In this document: positions 25,936-35,271 of the stretch, piece after piece
How the letters are laid out: the number at the start of each line of letters is the position of its first letter
Position numbering within the stretch: position 1 is the stretch's first letter
DNA from: Methanococcoides sp. EBM-47
GTDB taxonomy: Archaea > Halobacteriota > Methanosarcinia > Methanosarcinales > Methanosarcinaceae
Assembly: GCA_001896725.1 (NCBI GenBank)
Contig: MPPA01000001.1
Coordinates: 124,001 to 188,000 of the forward strand
Direction of reading: 5' to 3'
DNA length: 64,000 nucleotides
The notes under the pieces: model-generated
Told to the model about the DNA's origin: nothing
What the model saw: the letters and a program-made list of their open reading frames with translations, nothing else
The model's database searches: none
Translations under genes and position numbers: made by a program

Positions 25936-26867
25936 GCAGGTCTGTTTTTTTACTTGATCAGGTATTGAATCTCCTGTTTCCTTTAACTTCTGTCTTAACT
26001 TCCATTCCGCCACAGAATAAACCATCTGGGCCAAGACCATTACCATTGTTAATGCTTCAATTCGTTCTGGTTTTTTCAAATACACTTCAGAAGCTCTAAA
26101 ATTCCCATATTTTAGAAATCTGAACCCTTGCTCCACCTTACTCTGTTTTTTGTAATAGTTCAGCATCTGTTCAGCACTGATATTCAGATAATTGCTAGCG
26201 ATAATGAATCTTCCAAGGTATTAGGCTTCATGTTGTATGAATTCTTCATTCCTGGATACTTCAGCATCGATAACATAGTATTTGATGACTTTTTCATCTT
26301 TTCTCGGTCTTCCTCTTTTGAAATTTTCTTTTTTGGAAACTTCAGATATCTGCACATTTTCCAGTGAACAGTAAGGATTCTCTTGCTTTCATTTTTCTAC
26401 AAAAGATCTTGCATCATCCTCACATACAAAATCTATGTTCTTAAGATGTTTAAGTTCTTTTAGAGCTTGCTGTAAGTGCTTTTCAACCTTCTTATCAAAA
26501 GATGTATCCTTTCTCTTCTGCATTTCAGTAGAATGAACAACAACCCACTTTTGCTCTACATCAGCGTAGTTAATACAAGTTTCATAGAAAGAGTATCGAG
26601 GATCTTCTCCTGTTGTGAATTTCAGATCAGAACTTAATAGCCCCTTAGAAAGAGTGAGTGTTTGAGGAACTCTGGTGATCCACTTCATATCTTCCCCCAT
26701 TGATCTTATGTTCTCCTCAGAATACAGATCACTGTCAGCAATGTAATAAACATCATCGGGAAAAGTTATGTTATCCTAAAGTCGTTTCATGGCTTCGATT
26801 ATAGTCTCCTTGTCTGAAGTGTTACCAGAATAAGCCTTTGCGAACAATGGTATCCCACACTAAAAGC
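25936..26867 (-). pseudogene. Decayed IS1634/IS4-type transposase fragment
   Basis: One minus-strand frame reads continuously from 26867 to about 25936 with three in-frame stops: TAG at 26776-26778, TGA at 26389-26391 and TAA at 26221-26223. The fragments read GIPLFAKAYSGNTSDKETI, YYIADSDLYSEENI (second acidic residue of the DDE set), and VEQGFRFLKYGNFRASEVYL (catalytic Glu region). The N-terminus with the first Asp is missing, and no terminal repeats remain. The ends abut mgtA and mrp, so both boundaries look deleted. No frameshift is needed, indicating decay by point mutation. Confidence 0.85.
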
Positions 26868-26876
26868 GTACAAAAA

Positions 26877-27716
26877 TTACACCTGTTTTTTAAATCCAAC
26901 AACAGAATCCACTATCTTTGTAAATTCCTTTGACCACTCAGTGGCATTGGCATCCAGGATATGCACTTTTCCACTATCCTCTATCTCAGCAAGCTCGGGA
27001 TCCATGGGTAATGATGCAAGTACTGGCACACCAAAGTCCCTAGATGCTTTTTCGACTCCGCCTTTGCTGAAAAGATAGACCTTCTCATCGCAATGGGGAC
27101 AAGTGATCACGCTCATATTCTCCACTATGCCGATCACAGGAACTTTTAGCATATGGGCAAAAGTAATTGACTTGCGCACACTTACCAGCGCCATGTCCTG
27201 GGGTGTAGTAACGACCACAGCGCCATCGATCACTTCAATGAGCTGGGCAATGCTGAGAGGCTCATCACCTGTTCCTGGTGGCAGGTCAACTATCAGATAA
27301 TCGAGCTTTCCCCATGAAACATCTTCCAGGAACTGTTTGATAGCCGCCATCTTAGCCGGTCCCCTCCATATCACCGGGGAATCCTTATCCTCAATAAGTA
27401 AGGCGATGGACATGACTTTGAGGTTATCTGTCACGGATACAGGAACAATACCTTTCTCGTCCACTTCAGGCCTTTTATCCTCTATTCCGAACATCTTGGG
27501 TATGCTTGGCCCATGAATGTCACTATCAAGGAGACCCACTTTGAATCCCTTTCTGGCAAGCTGGGCTGCAAGATTGGCCGCAACTGTGCTTTTACCTACT
27601 CCTCCCTTTCCGCTCATTATCATTATCTTGTTCTTAATGGCCCTCATATTGGCAACTAATTTTGATTCCTGTGGCTTCTGGAGCAGATCCTGTGGCTTTT
27701 GAACTTTTGTGTCCAT
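26877..27716 (-). CDS. Mrp/ApbC/NBP35 Fe-S cluster carrier ATPase
   Basis: 279 aa. The deviant Walker A SGKGGVGKST begins near residue 35, with DSDIHGPSIPKMFG, DYLIVDLPPGTGDEPL and the CPHC cluster-binding motif (VENMSVITCPHCDEKV). Such proteins carry and transfer [4Fe-4S] clusters to apo-enzymes. The start at 27716 is chosen because AGGTGA lies five bases upstream; the GTG at 27725 is part of that SD. It lies 56 bases downstream of the DUF134 gene on the same strand, a frequent pairing. Confidence 0.92.
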   Translation of the reverse strand: MDTKVQKPQDLLQKPQESKLVANMRAIKNKIMIMSGKGGVGKSTVAANLAAQLARKGFKVGLLDSDIHGPSIPKMFGIEDKRPEVDEKGIVPVSVTDNLKVMSIALLIEDKDSPVIWRGPAKMAAIKQFLEDVSWGKLDYLIVDLPPGTGDEPLSIAQLIEVIDGAVVVTTPQDMALVSVRKSITFAHMLKVPVIGIVENMSVITCPHCDEKVYLFSKGGVEKASRDFGVPVLASLPMDPELAEIEDSGKVHILDANATEWSKEFTKIVDSVVGFKKQV

Positions 27717-27772
27717 ATTTTTCACCTGACAAATAATTCAAATTTTCAAAATATGTAATATATGCATTTGGC

Positions 27773-28108
27773 TTATATTGGCCTTCCGCAGCTTTTGTTC
27801 TCCTCTTCGATAGTGACATAATCCCCACCCGAGATCTCTATAGCTCTGCCGGTAGTGAGAGCAAAAGTAACTTTTCTTCTGGCACTTTGCAAGTCCTCCC
27901 AAAAGGCTCTCCTTGATATCCCCATTTTAAAGGATGCCTCTTCCTGTGTGAGGTCCTCAAGGTCCACAAGACGCAAAGCCTCAAGTTCTTCCATTGCAAT
28001 GCAAACTACCTCCAGTTCCTGCAAAGGCACTCCTCTGGGTTTAAAATATATCACTTCCGGAGTAAGTTCCACACGTCGTGGACATTTAGGACGTCCTCGC
28101 TCTTTCAT
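27773..28108 (-). CDS. DUF134 (UPF0251) predicted DNA-binding protein
   Basis: 111 aa. The N-terminus [15 protein letters not shown] and [14 protein letters not shown] are typical of DUF134. A sigma-like helix-turn-helix follows ([20 protein letters not shown] with [11 protein letters not shown]). Cys residues at position 9 and near the end (SCGRPI) might bind metal (inference). It precedes the Mrp gene and probably regulates local Fe-S or metal genes; this is family association, not proven. Confidence 0.85.
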   Translation of the reverse strand: MKERGRPKCPRRVELTPEVIYFKPRGVPLQELEVVCIAMEELEALRLVDLEDLTQEEASFKMGISRRAFWEDLQSARRKVTFALTTGRAIEISGGDYVTIEEENKSCGRPI

Positions 28109-28221
28109 AGTGTTTTCTCACATCGGATATTAAATATATATAGTTTGCCATGATCGATATTATATGCCCTGAACATTTTCAAATGCGCTTCTATACATTG
28201 GCCGTATTTACGGAATAAACT

Positions 28222-28258
28222 TGATGACAGTGATTTTATGAGCATTTCTATAGAGCCA
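28222..28258. repeat. Possible degenerate MITE end
   Basis: TGATTTTATGAGCATTTCTATAGAGCC-like sequence aligns with the right end of the 53.5-kb element (TGATTTTAATAGGATTTC then TACAGAGCC), with several mismatches. The other end is not clear. It lies in the spacer between DUF134 and the MBL-fold gene. Confidence 0.3.
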
Positions 28259-28273
28259 TATTATTGGCTGTGC

Positions 28274-28984
28274 CTAAAGTTCCACAGAATATCCTGCAAA
28301 AATGTCAACAAAAGCATCTGGGTATTTCATCCTGATATCTTCCTTATGGGCCGTACAATGGCCAGCACCTATTAATTTCATGCCTTTGAAGAGATCATGT
28401 TCCTGGCTGTCGTGCAGACCACCTACTATACCGATCACCATACCAAACGAAGACGCTGCATCCAAAATTGCAGAAAGCCCAGGGTGCGCGCAGCCAGTGA
28501 CAACATAAAGACCTTCACTGGATTCCAGTATCAAAGATTGTTCTTTTATTTCTTTTCCAAGTTCGCCTGTCGTGTATATCCCCTTGCATATCTCTTGGGG
28601 GTTTTTTATCTCAAACAGCCTGGGATTCCTGGATATATCTATTTCCTTAAGAAAAGTGAGGCCACCTGCCTGTTTCCCTCTTGTAGATATCTCTTTTTTC
28701 AGGTTAGCTGAAAAACTTGCCGGTATAAAGACATCCACATCTGGATTCATATTAAGAAAAGTTGGTACACCGCCAATGTGGTCCCAATGCTGATGAGATA
28801 GCACCAGAATGTCTATCTCTTCTGGTGAAAATCCAAGTTTGTCCATATTTGCCAGAAGGATATGAGCATCCCATCCAGTATCAAAGAGAATTTTGTGCCC
28901 TACGGTTTCGATAAGGCAAGAAAATCCCCATCCCTTATTCAAACTTTTTTTTGCCTCATTATCGTAAATGACAGTAAGCTTCAT
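28274..28984 (-). CDS. MBL-fold metallo-hydrolase
   Basis: 236 aa. Metallo-beta-lactamase fold with the metal motif LSHQHWDHIGG (HxHxDH) near residue 68, then VVTGCAHPGL (His), GIVGGLHDSQ, and the distal His region GAGHCTAH. This C-terminal pattern matches the archaeal group related to MptA-type/dihydropterin phosphate synthases, but the substrate is unknown. The start at 28984 gives MKLTVIYDNEA, the usual N-terminus. It is divergent from the hydantoinase-like gene. Confidence 0.85.
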   Translation of the reverse strand: MKLTVIYDNEAKKSLNKGWGFSCLIETVGHKILFDTGWDAHILLANMDKLGFSPEEIDILVLSHQHWDHIGGVPTFLNMNPDVDVFIPASFSANLKKEISTRGKQAGGLTFLKEIDISRNPRLFEIKNPQEICKGIYTTGELGKEIKEQSLILESSEGLYVVTGCAHPGLSAILDAASSFGMVIGIVGGLHDSQEHDLFKGMKLIGAGHCTAHKEDIRMKYPDAFVDIFAGYSVEL

Positions 28985-29052
28985 ACTGATGTTCCAGAAC
29001 TGCATTTATATTTTTTCTCGAAACGTATTTAACACATGTGAGAATAAATATA

Positions 29053-29074
29053 TAACACTATCCGGTGAGTGTTA
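29053..29074. promoter_or_regulatory. Perfect palindrome in the hydantoinase-like promoter
   Basis: TAACACT (29053-29059) and AGTGTTA (29068-29074) form an inverted repeat with an 8-base spacer. It overlaps the downstream edge of a TATA-like box (aaatatataa, 29046-29055), 50-70 bases before the TTG start. The position suits a repressor operator. Confidence 0.5.
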
Positions 29075-29123
29075 AATATGAACTCTTATGTAGAACCAAT
29101 AGGAAAAGGAAGGAGAGTTATTT

Positions 29124-31058
29124 TTGCATTACGGTCTTGGTATTGACACAGGTGGGACCTATACAGATGCTGTCCTTTTGAGAGGAACGGACGGTGTGAT
29201 CGTAGATTCCAAAAAAGCGCTTACTACATACCCTGACCTTCATACTGGCATAAGTGCAGTTCTGGACGCGATTGACCAAGAGCTACTTAGCCAGGTCAAC
29301 CTCGTATCGGTTTCTACCACCCTTTCTACTAATTCTTTGCTGGAGGGTACTGGTACTCCTGTAGGACTTGTACTTATAGGCCAGCATCCGGCTGAACAGG
29401 AGTTCCCTACCCCGGACCTCATAGTTGTGTCTGGTGGCCATGGTCCAAGTGGTGAGGAAGAGATGTCTCTAGATACCGAAGCTATCAAAGAGTTTGGTAA
29501 AAGGACAAAAGACAAAGTGTCAGCATACGCAATCTCCGCTTTTTTTGGTACAAGGAACCCTGAACATGAACTACGGGCCAAATCCCTTATCCAGAAGGTT
29601 ACTGGAAAACCTGTCGTATGCGGTCATGAACTTTCCCAGGAGCTAGGTGCCTATGAAAGGGCAGTGACTGCTGTTCTTAATGCCCAGTTGATACCTATTA
29701 CACATCACTTTGTTAGTGCTGTTATAGCAGACATCAAGAAAAGAGGCATTAATGCAAGGATGCTTATGTTGAAATGTGATGGTTCTGTATATAATCTTGA
29801 GGATGCTCTGGAAAAACCCATTGAGACCATTTTTTCCGGCCCAGCTGCAAGTCTTCTTGGAGCATCGTATCTTGCAAAACTGGACACATGTGCTGCCATA
29901 GATGTAGGTGGTACCAGCACTGACGTATCTGCTATGTACCAGGGGATTCCCGAAATAAGTGATTCGGGATCTGTAGTGGGAGGCTGGAAGACCAGGGTCA
30001 GGGCCATGAAAATGGAAACTTCGGCCACAGGTGGGGACAGCCATGTATGGATCACCGATGGGAAGCTGAAGATAGGTCCCAGACGTGTTATTCCTCTTTG
30101 TGTAGCTGCTACTGAGTATCCCAGCCTGTTACAGAAGCTCAATATTATGAAACCTCTATCTCGTAAATTACTGAATGAGAACTATCAACCCACCAAGTTT
30201 TTATTAAGGACAGGTTATTCCAGCAATTGGCTGAGCAGCGAAGAAGCTGAAATGCTAAAGCATATAGAAGGTGACCCGATCAGTATACATGATCTCTATA
30301 CTGCTATGCATGCCATGCCGTCCGGAAAAGTGATCGATTCACTTATAAATAAAAGGCTGGTGCAAGCTATTGGTTTCACACCCACCGATGCTTTGCATGT
30401 AAGAGGGGAATACACTGCTTGGAACCAAGATGCTTCCCATGCAGGTGCTGAACTCCTTTCTCGCTATAACGGCAGTAAGAAGTATGAGTTCTGCACCCTT
30501 GTGAAAGAAACTGTGGCAAGGAATATGGCCTATAGCCAGATGGCTTTCCTTTTGCCTGAAAGGACCAGACCCCTCTTGGAAGAACTGCTTAGTGGCCTAT
30601 ATCCGGCAAAGTTCAGTTTGAAATTGCCTATCGTATTATTGGGAGGGCCTGTAAAAGCATATTCAGAAGAGATGTCTGCGCTTTTAGATGCTGATATTAT
30701 AGTCCCGGAACATGCAGAAGTGGGAAATGCCGTAGGGGCTCTTGCCGGAAGGGGTGTCAAGAAAGTTGAGATATTGATCATACCAATGTCCATAGAAAAA
30801 CCTGCAAAGGATTTCCTTATCTTCTATCCAGGTGGAAGGGAACATATTGTGGACTACAGAGAAGCTTTTGAGAAAGCAAGGCAGATAGGGCTCGAGATGG
30901 TGTTCGATTATGAGAACAGATGTGGAGTAAGCAAGGAAGAGACCCAGACAAATATATCGGTGAAGAACATCTCTCCCGAGAACTGGCCTTACCCACCTCT
31001 GGAAACCAGGATCACCATTGTGGGCGTAGGCAATCCTATGATGATCATAAAGGAATGA
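29124..31058 (+). CDS. Hydantoinase/oxoprolinase-type (HyuA-like) protein
   Basis: 644 aa. The N-terminal ASKHA-type ATPase has GIDTGGTYTDAVLL, TTLSTNSLLEGTGTPVGLVL and AIDVGGTSTDVSAM. The family includes ATP-dependent hydantoinases, 5-oxoprolinase and acetone carboxylase subunits. No HyuB-like partner is adjacent, so the catalysed reaction is uncertain; it may be an ATPase that activates another protein. Start is TTG at 29124 with GGAAGGAGAG upstream; no ATG fits. It is monocistronic, upstream of the NifX/MinD operon. Confidence 0.85.
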   Translation: MHYGLGIDTGGTYTDAVLLRGTDGVIVDSKKALTTYPDLHTGISAVLDAIDQELLSQVNLVSVSTTLSTNSLLEGTGTPVGLVLIGQHPAEQEFPTPDLIVVSGGHGPSGEEEMSLDTEAIKEFGKRTKDKVSAYAISAFFGTRNPEHELRAKSLIQKVTGKPVVCGHELSQELGAYERAVTAVLNAQLIPITHHFVSAVIADIKKRGINARMLMLKCDGSVYNLEDALEKPIETIFSGPAASLLGASYLAKLDTCAAIDVGGTSTDVSAMYQGIPEISDSGSVVGGWKTRVRAMKMETSATGGDSHVWITDGKLKIGPRRVIPLCVAATEYPSLLQKLNIMKPLSRKLLNENYQPTKFLLRTGYSSNWLSSEEAEMLKHIEGDPISIHDLYTAMHAMPSGKVIDSLINKRLVQAIGFTPTDALHVRGEYTAWNQDASHAGAELLSRYNGSKKYEFCTLVKETVARNMAYSQMAFLLPERTRPLLEELLSGLYPAKFSLKLPIVLLGGPVKAYSEEMSALLDADIIVPEHAEVGNAVGALAGRGVKKVEILIIPMSIEKPAKDFLIFYPGGREHIVDYREAFEKARQIGLEMVFDYENRCGVSKEETQTNISVKNISPENWPYPPLETRITIVGVGNPMMIIKE

Positions 31059-31223
31059 AATGGATAGTTTTCATGCTTTCATCCCTTATTCTTATATTAA
31101 GTTGTGTCTCAGATCTATTATATTAAGTTTTTGAGATAATTATTTATATTTCATCTCATATTAGAGTAATTGTCGATCAAGATCATACTTGAAAAGACTT
31201 ACTATAAGTAGGCTGTGAGCACA

Positions 31224-31550
31224 ATGATAATATGTGTTACAACAAAAGATAACGGTCCTGAGGCGAAAATCGATCCACATTTTGGAAGATGTGCATATTT
31301 TATGTTCGTGGATACGGATTCCATGCAGGAGCATGAATTTGTGAAAAACCCCTACGCTGCTGAGTCCCAGGGTGCTGGTGTGAAGGCTGCACAGTATATT
31401 ACAGACCACGGAGCAGACGTGCTGATCAGCGGGAACCCTGGTCCACATGCTACTTCAGTGATGGAAACTGCAGGAATAAAGATAGTGAAATATCCTGAAA
31501 TGAGCGCTATGGAAGCTGTGCAGAAATTCCTTGGAACAAATGATCTTTAA
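31224..31550 (+). CDS. NifX/NafY-fold protein 1
   Basis: 108 aa of the dinitrogenase iron-molybdenum cofactor biosynthesis fold (IPR003731-type): IICVTTKDNGPEAKIDPHFGRCAYF at the N-terminus, GAGVKAAQYI, and GADVLISGNPGPHA. In nifless organisms these proteins are thought to bind Fe-S or metal clusters. An in-frame GTG at 31215 is the alternative start. A 6-bp inverted repeat, TGAGAT/ATCTCA, lies at 31132-31158 upstream. It is the first of four genes on one strand. Confidence 0.88.
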   Translation: MIICVTTKDNGPEAKIDPHFGRCAYFMFVDTDSMQEHEFVKNPYAAESQGAGVKAAQYITDHGADVLISGNPGPHATSVMETAGIKIVKYPEMSAMEAVQKFLGTNDL

Positions 31551-31562
31551 AAGGTGAAAAAT

Positions 31563-31958
31563 ATGAAGATATGTGTACCATCTATGGGTAAAACCGGTTT
31601 GGAAGACCAGGTCGGACAGCATTTTGGAAAGGTTTTGAACTATATCATGTACGATACAGAGAGCAGTGAGGTCACAGTAATACCTAATACCAGCGAGCAC
31701 AATGGCGGAGTAGGACTACCTCCTGAACTGATGTCCCAAAATGGTGTCAATGTTATGCTTTGTGGGGGTCTTGGGAAGAAAGCTGTTGCTATGTTCGAGA
31801 AGTATGGTATAGAAGTATTTGTGGGGGCACAGGGTACTATCTGGGATGCCCTGAAAGCATGGGAAACAGGAAAATTACAAAAAGCAACCATGGACAATGC
31901 ATGCAGTTCTCATGAGCATCACGATCACCAACATAGCCATGACCATCACCACCACTAA
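31563..31958 (+). CDS. NifX/NafY-fold protein 2 with His-rich tail
   Basis: 131 aa. The same fold as its neighbour (MKICVPSMGKTGLEDQVGQHFG, GVNVMLCGGLGKKAVAMF) plus a C-terminal tail of 15 residues, HEHHDHQHSHDHHHH, which should bind Ni, Zn or Co ions. The start at 31563 is preceded by AGGTGA with a five-base spacer; a GTG at 31554 lies in the SD. A metal sink or chaperone role beside Fe-S ATPases is inferred. Confidence 0.9.
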   Translation: MKICVPSMGKTGLEDQVGQHFGKVLNYIMYDTESSEVTVIPNTSEHNGGVGLPPELMSQNGVNVMLCGGLGKKAVAMFEKYGIEVFVGAQGTIWDALKAWETGKLQKATMDNACSSHEHHDHQHSHDHHHH

Positions 31959-32010
31959 TGTTTGCACCCTCTGTGAGATGATAATAGCGTAAAAGAATAT
32001 CAGAGGTTTC

Positions 32011-32856
32011 ATGAAAATAGCAGTAGCAAGCGGGAAAGGGGGTACAGGTAAGACCACAGTGTCCCTTAACCTTGCATTATCCCTTGAAAATGTCCAGCTC
32101 CTTGACTGTGATGTAGAAGAACCGAACTGCAATCTGTTCCTGGACCATGAGCTTGAAAAAGTGAGGGATGTGCAGGTACAGGTACCTGTCATTTCCAAGG
32201 AGAGGTGTGATCTATGCATGAAATGTGTAGATGCCTGCCGTTTCAACGCACTTGCTAAACTACTTAAAAGTGTCATGTTCTTTCCCAAGCTATGCCATGG
32301 TTGCGGAGCATGTTCCCTTGTATGTCCATTGGGTGCCATCCATGAAGAAGGTAGATCGATAGGGATCATTGAACGGTCTGCTTCAAGTAGTAGTGGTACA
32401 GAGCTCTATCAGGGTCTGTTAAGTATCGGAGAGCCTATGGCATCTCCTATAATCCATGCGCTTAAAACATATATTGATGATACAAGGACAGTGATCATAG
32501 ATTCCCCACCAGGTCTTGCATGCCCGGCCATTTCTGCTATAACCGGGACAGATTACTGTGTGCTTGTTACTGAGCCCACACCTTTTGGATTACATGACCT
32601 GTCACTTGCTGTTGAACTATTAAAAGAACTGCACATTCCCTATGGAGTGGTGATCAATAGATATGGCATAGGTGATGAACGGGTGGATAGGTATTGCTCT
32701 GAGAACAATATCCCGGTGCTTATGAAGATACCAAATGAACTGAAAATAGCTGAACTATATTCCCAAGGTATTCCTTTTGTGCTGAAGATGCCACAGTGGA
32801 AAGCAAATTTCCTTGATATGTTCAGCCAAATCCAAAAGCTGACAGGAAGGTGCTGA
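32011..32856 (+). CDS. MinD-family ATPase with inserted 2[4Fe-4S] ferredoxin domain, 1
   Basis: 281 aa. Deviant Walker A SGKGGTGKTT near residue 8, then DVEEPNCNLFL. A ferredoxin domain is inserted near residues 60-110: CDLCMKCVDAC and CHGCGACSLVCPLGAI. The P-loop core resumes (VIIDSPPGLACPAISAI, VTEPTPFGLHDL). These Mrp/NBP35-like ATPases are linked to Fe-S cluster or electron delivery. It overlaps the SD of its paralogue and is likely an obligate partner, perhaps forming a heterodimer. Confidence 0.92.
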   Translation: MKIAVASGKGGTGKTTVSLNLALSLENVQLLDCDVEEPNCNLFLDHELEKVRDVQVQVPVISKERCDLCMKCVDACRFNALAKLLKSVMFFPKLCHGCGACSLVCPLGAIHEEGRSIGIIERSASSSSGTELYQGLLSIGEPMASPIIHALKTYIDDTRTVIIDSPPGLACPAISAITGTDYCVLVTEPTPFGLHDLSLAVELLKELHIPYGVVINRYGIGDERVDRYCSENNIPVLMKIPNELKIAELYSQGIPFVLKMPQWKANFLDMFSQIQKLTGRC

Positions 32857-32858
32857 AA

Positions 32859-33725
32859 ATGCCAAAACTGATCACTGTGATCAGTGGGAAAGGTGGTACT
32901 GGCAAGACCACTCTTACAGCAGCTTTTGCTTCCCTCGCTAACAATGCCCTGATAGGGGATTGTGATGTGGATGCTGCTGATATCCATCTGATACTGAAAC
33001 CAGAGTTGACCAGCAAACAGGATTTCTATGGTATGGAAGTAGCTTCCATTAACAGGGATAATTGTTCTGCTTGTGGCTTGTGTGCAGAAAGATGCAGATT
33101 TGGTGCTATTTCAAAAGAATTAGTTATCACTGCACATATCTGTGAAGGGTGTGGTGTATGTTCTCTTGTCTGTCCTGAAAATGCCATAACAATGAAGGAA
33201 CATAAAGCTGGGGAAATATTCAGGTCCGTAACAAGGTTTGGTCCTTTAGTCCATGCAAAGTTAGGAATAGGGGAAGAAACAAGTGGAAAACTGGTATCGA
33301 TGGTTAGGAAGATCTCCAGCGAAATGGCTGTGGAGAATGGCATTGATCTTATCATTGTAGACGGACCCCCCGGAACCGGATGCTCTGTGATCGCGTCCAT
33401 AACTGGCGGGGACCTTGTATTAATAGTTACAGAGCCAAGTGTAGCAGGGATACATGATCTTAAGAGGGTATTTGAGGTTACCGCTCATTTTGGGATAAAG
33501 GCAGTGGTTTGTATCAACAAATATAATATCAACGAAGAAAAAACAGCAGATATAGAAAAATTCTGTCAAATTAAAGGTATCGATGTAGTAGGCAAGCTTC
33601 CTCTGAGCGATATCCCTGTTAAAGCAATGATTAAAGGTCAAACGGTTATAGAATATGATGATGGTACTTTTTCAGGGGCAGTTAGGGATATGTGGGATAA
33701 GATAATGGCAGGTTCGTGTGGGTGA
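32859..33725 (+). CDS. MinD-family ATPase with inserted 2[4Fe-4S] ferredoxin domain, 2
   Basis: 288 aa. SGKGGTGKTT, then CDVDAADIHLILKP, ferredoxin motifs CSACGLCAERC and CEGCGVCSLVCPENAI, and VDGPPGTGCSVIAS. Its pairing with the preceding gene is a conserved arrangement in many anaerobes. The start at 32859 is chosen because AGGTG lies six bases upstream, inside the end of the previous gene; the GTG at 32850 is part of that SD. The two genes are separated by two bases. Confidence 0.92.
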   Translation: MPKLITVISGKGGTGKTTLTAAFASLANNALIGDCDVDAADIHLILKPELTSKQDFYGMEVASINRDNCSACGLCAERCRFGAISKELVITAHICEGCGVCSLVCPENAITMKEHKAGEIFRSVTRFGPLVHAKLGIGEETSGKLVSMVRKISSEMAVENGIDLIIVDGPPGTGCSVIASITGGDLVLIVTEPSVAGIHDLKRVFEVTAHFGIKAVVCINKYNINEEKTADIEKFCQIKGIDVVGKLPLSDIPVKAMIKGQTVIEYDDGTFSGAVRDMWDKIMAGSCG

Positions 33726-33993
33726 TCACATCGTCAATTTTTCATCAACCTTAAATGATCTTTTATAAATAAGAAGGGACGCTATTTTATTCCAAATATA
33801 CATTCCAATATGCTCAATGCCGTGAGAATCAACCATTAAAATTATAATAACCACTGAAATTCCCAATAACATCTGTATTTTTTTGACTATTATTAAATTC
33901 TTTATCACAAGATAAAGCTAAATTAACCTTGCTAAGAATTTATCTCTCTCAGCAAAAAATAAAACCCGAAAAATAGAGAATGGAAGAGATAAA

Positions 33994-35271
33994 TTAGAGC
34001 TGCACGTATCTGGCAATGTCCCCAAGGTCTTCTTCGATCCTTAGCAACTGATTATATTTTGCAGTACGCTCGCTGCGCGCAGGAGCTCCCGTCTTAATAA
34101 GATCTGCCCCTATGGCCACAGAAATATCTGAGATGGCAGTATCTTCGGTCTCTGCAGAGCGATGACTGACCACTACAGCATATCCGTTGCGGTTTGCAAG
34201 CATCGCTGCATCGAAAGCTTCAGAAATAGTGCCTATCTGATTCACTTTCAGCAGCAAAGCATTAGCAGCACACATCTCGATACCGTTTGCAAGACGGTTA
34301 GTGTTTGTTACGAACAGATCATCACCCACAATAAGAGTCTCCCAAGCCTCAGTGGTCAGGTTTGCGAAATCCTCAAAAGCCTCTTCGTGGAAAGGATCTT
34401 CTATATAAATGATCGGATAAGTGTCTATCAATTCAAGATAAAGATCAGTGAGTTCCCCTGCATCCAGTAACTTACCATCGATAGAATATGTTTCCCCGTC
34501 AAAGAACTCTGAAGCTGCAGCGTCAATACCAACGGTGATATCCGATTCTGTATAACCCGCTTCTTCTATTGCGCTCATCAGGGCATCAAGGGCATCCGTG
34601 GTCATGGCCAATGGTGGAGCATATCCTCCCTCATACCCTACATTCGTTGCTGAGGCACCATATTTATCTTCAAGCACCTTACGCAAGACGTGATATGTCT
34701 CAGCTCCCATCCTAAGTGCTTCCGTATAAGTATCAGATCCCTTTGGCTGTATCATGAACTCCTGGATAGCAAGATCATTGCCAGCGTGTTTACCACCATT
34801 TATAACGTTCATTGTAGGAACAGGAAGGGTATGTGCATTCGTACCTCCAAGATATCTATACAATGGGATGTTCAGAGAATCTGCAGCTGCCTTTGCAACC
34901 GCTATTGAAACACCTAAAATAGCATTGGCACCTAACATCATCTTGTTATCAGTACCATCCATAGCTATCATAAGAGCATCAATACCTCGCTGATGACGGA
35001 CATCCATCCCCACAAGGTCACCTTCAAGAGTGGTGTTCACGTTGTCCACTGCATCGAGGACACCTTTTCCCCTGTAGCGATCTGCCTCGTTATCCCTTAA
35101 CTCAATAGCCTCATGGGTACCGGTGGAAGCACCTGAAGGAACACTGGCGCGCCCAAAACCACATCCGGTATACACATCCACTTCTACCGTGGGATTGCCC
35201 CGTGAATCAAGGATCTCTCTCGCATGCACTTTTTCAATCTTGTACTTACGTTCATCAGCAATGTAAACCAT
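33994..35271 (-). CDS. eno: Enolase
   Basis: 425 aa. It interconverts 2-phosphoglycerate and phosphoenolpyruvate. Metal and active-site motifs are present: AREILDSRGNPTVEVDV, SGASTGTHEAIELRD, the second-metal region GIDAAASEFFDG, YIEDPFHEEAFEDF, VGDDLFVTN, LLKVNQIGTISEA and SHRSAETEDTAISD. The ATG at 35271 has GGTGG upstream. It is divergent from a regulator gene, sharing a 140-base AT-rich spacer. Confidence 0.97.
   Translation of the reverse strand: MVYIADERKYKIEKVHAREILDSRGNPTVEVDVYTGCGFGRASVPSGASTGTHEAIELRDNEADRYRGKGVLDAVDNVNTTLEGDLVGMDVRHQRGIDALMIAMDGTDNKMMLGANAILGVSIAVAKAAADSLNIPLYRYLGGTNAHTLPVPTMNVINGGKHAGNDLAIQEFMIQPKGSDTYTEALRMGAETYHVLRKVLEDKYGASATNVGYEGGYAPPLAMTTDALDALMSAIEEAGYTESDITVGIDAAASEFFDGETYSIDGKLLDAGELTDLYLELIDTYPIIYIEDPFHEEAFEDFANLTTEAWETLIVGDDLFVTNTNRLANGIEMCAANALLLKVNQIGTISEAFDAAMLANRNGYAVVVSHRSAETEDTAISDISVAIGADLIKTGAPARSERTAKYNQLLRIEEDLGDIARYVQL

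Noticed and set aside
26776-26778. In-frame TAG in the transposase as a pyrrolysine codon
   Set aside because: TGA and TAA also interrupt the same frame, and TAG ends several ordinary genes here (HD protein, ABC ATPase, AlsS-like), so simple decay is the better reading.
33726-33908. 60-codon minus-strand frame with a hydrophobic stretch
   Set aside because: No convincing start or SD, low-complexity AT-rich composition, and no link to neighbours.
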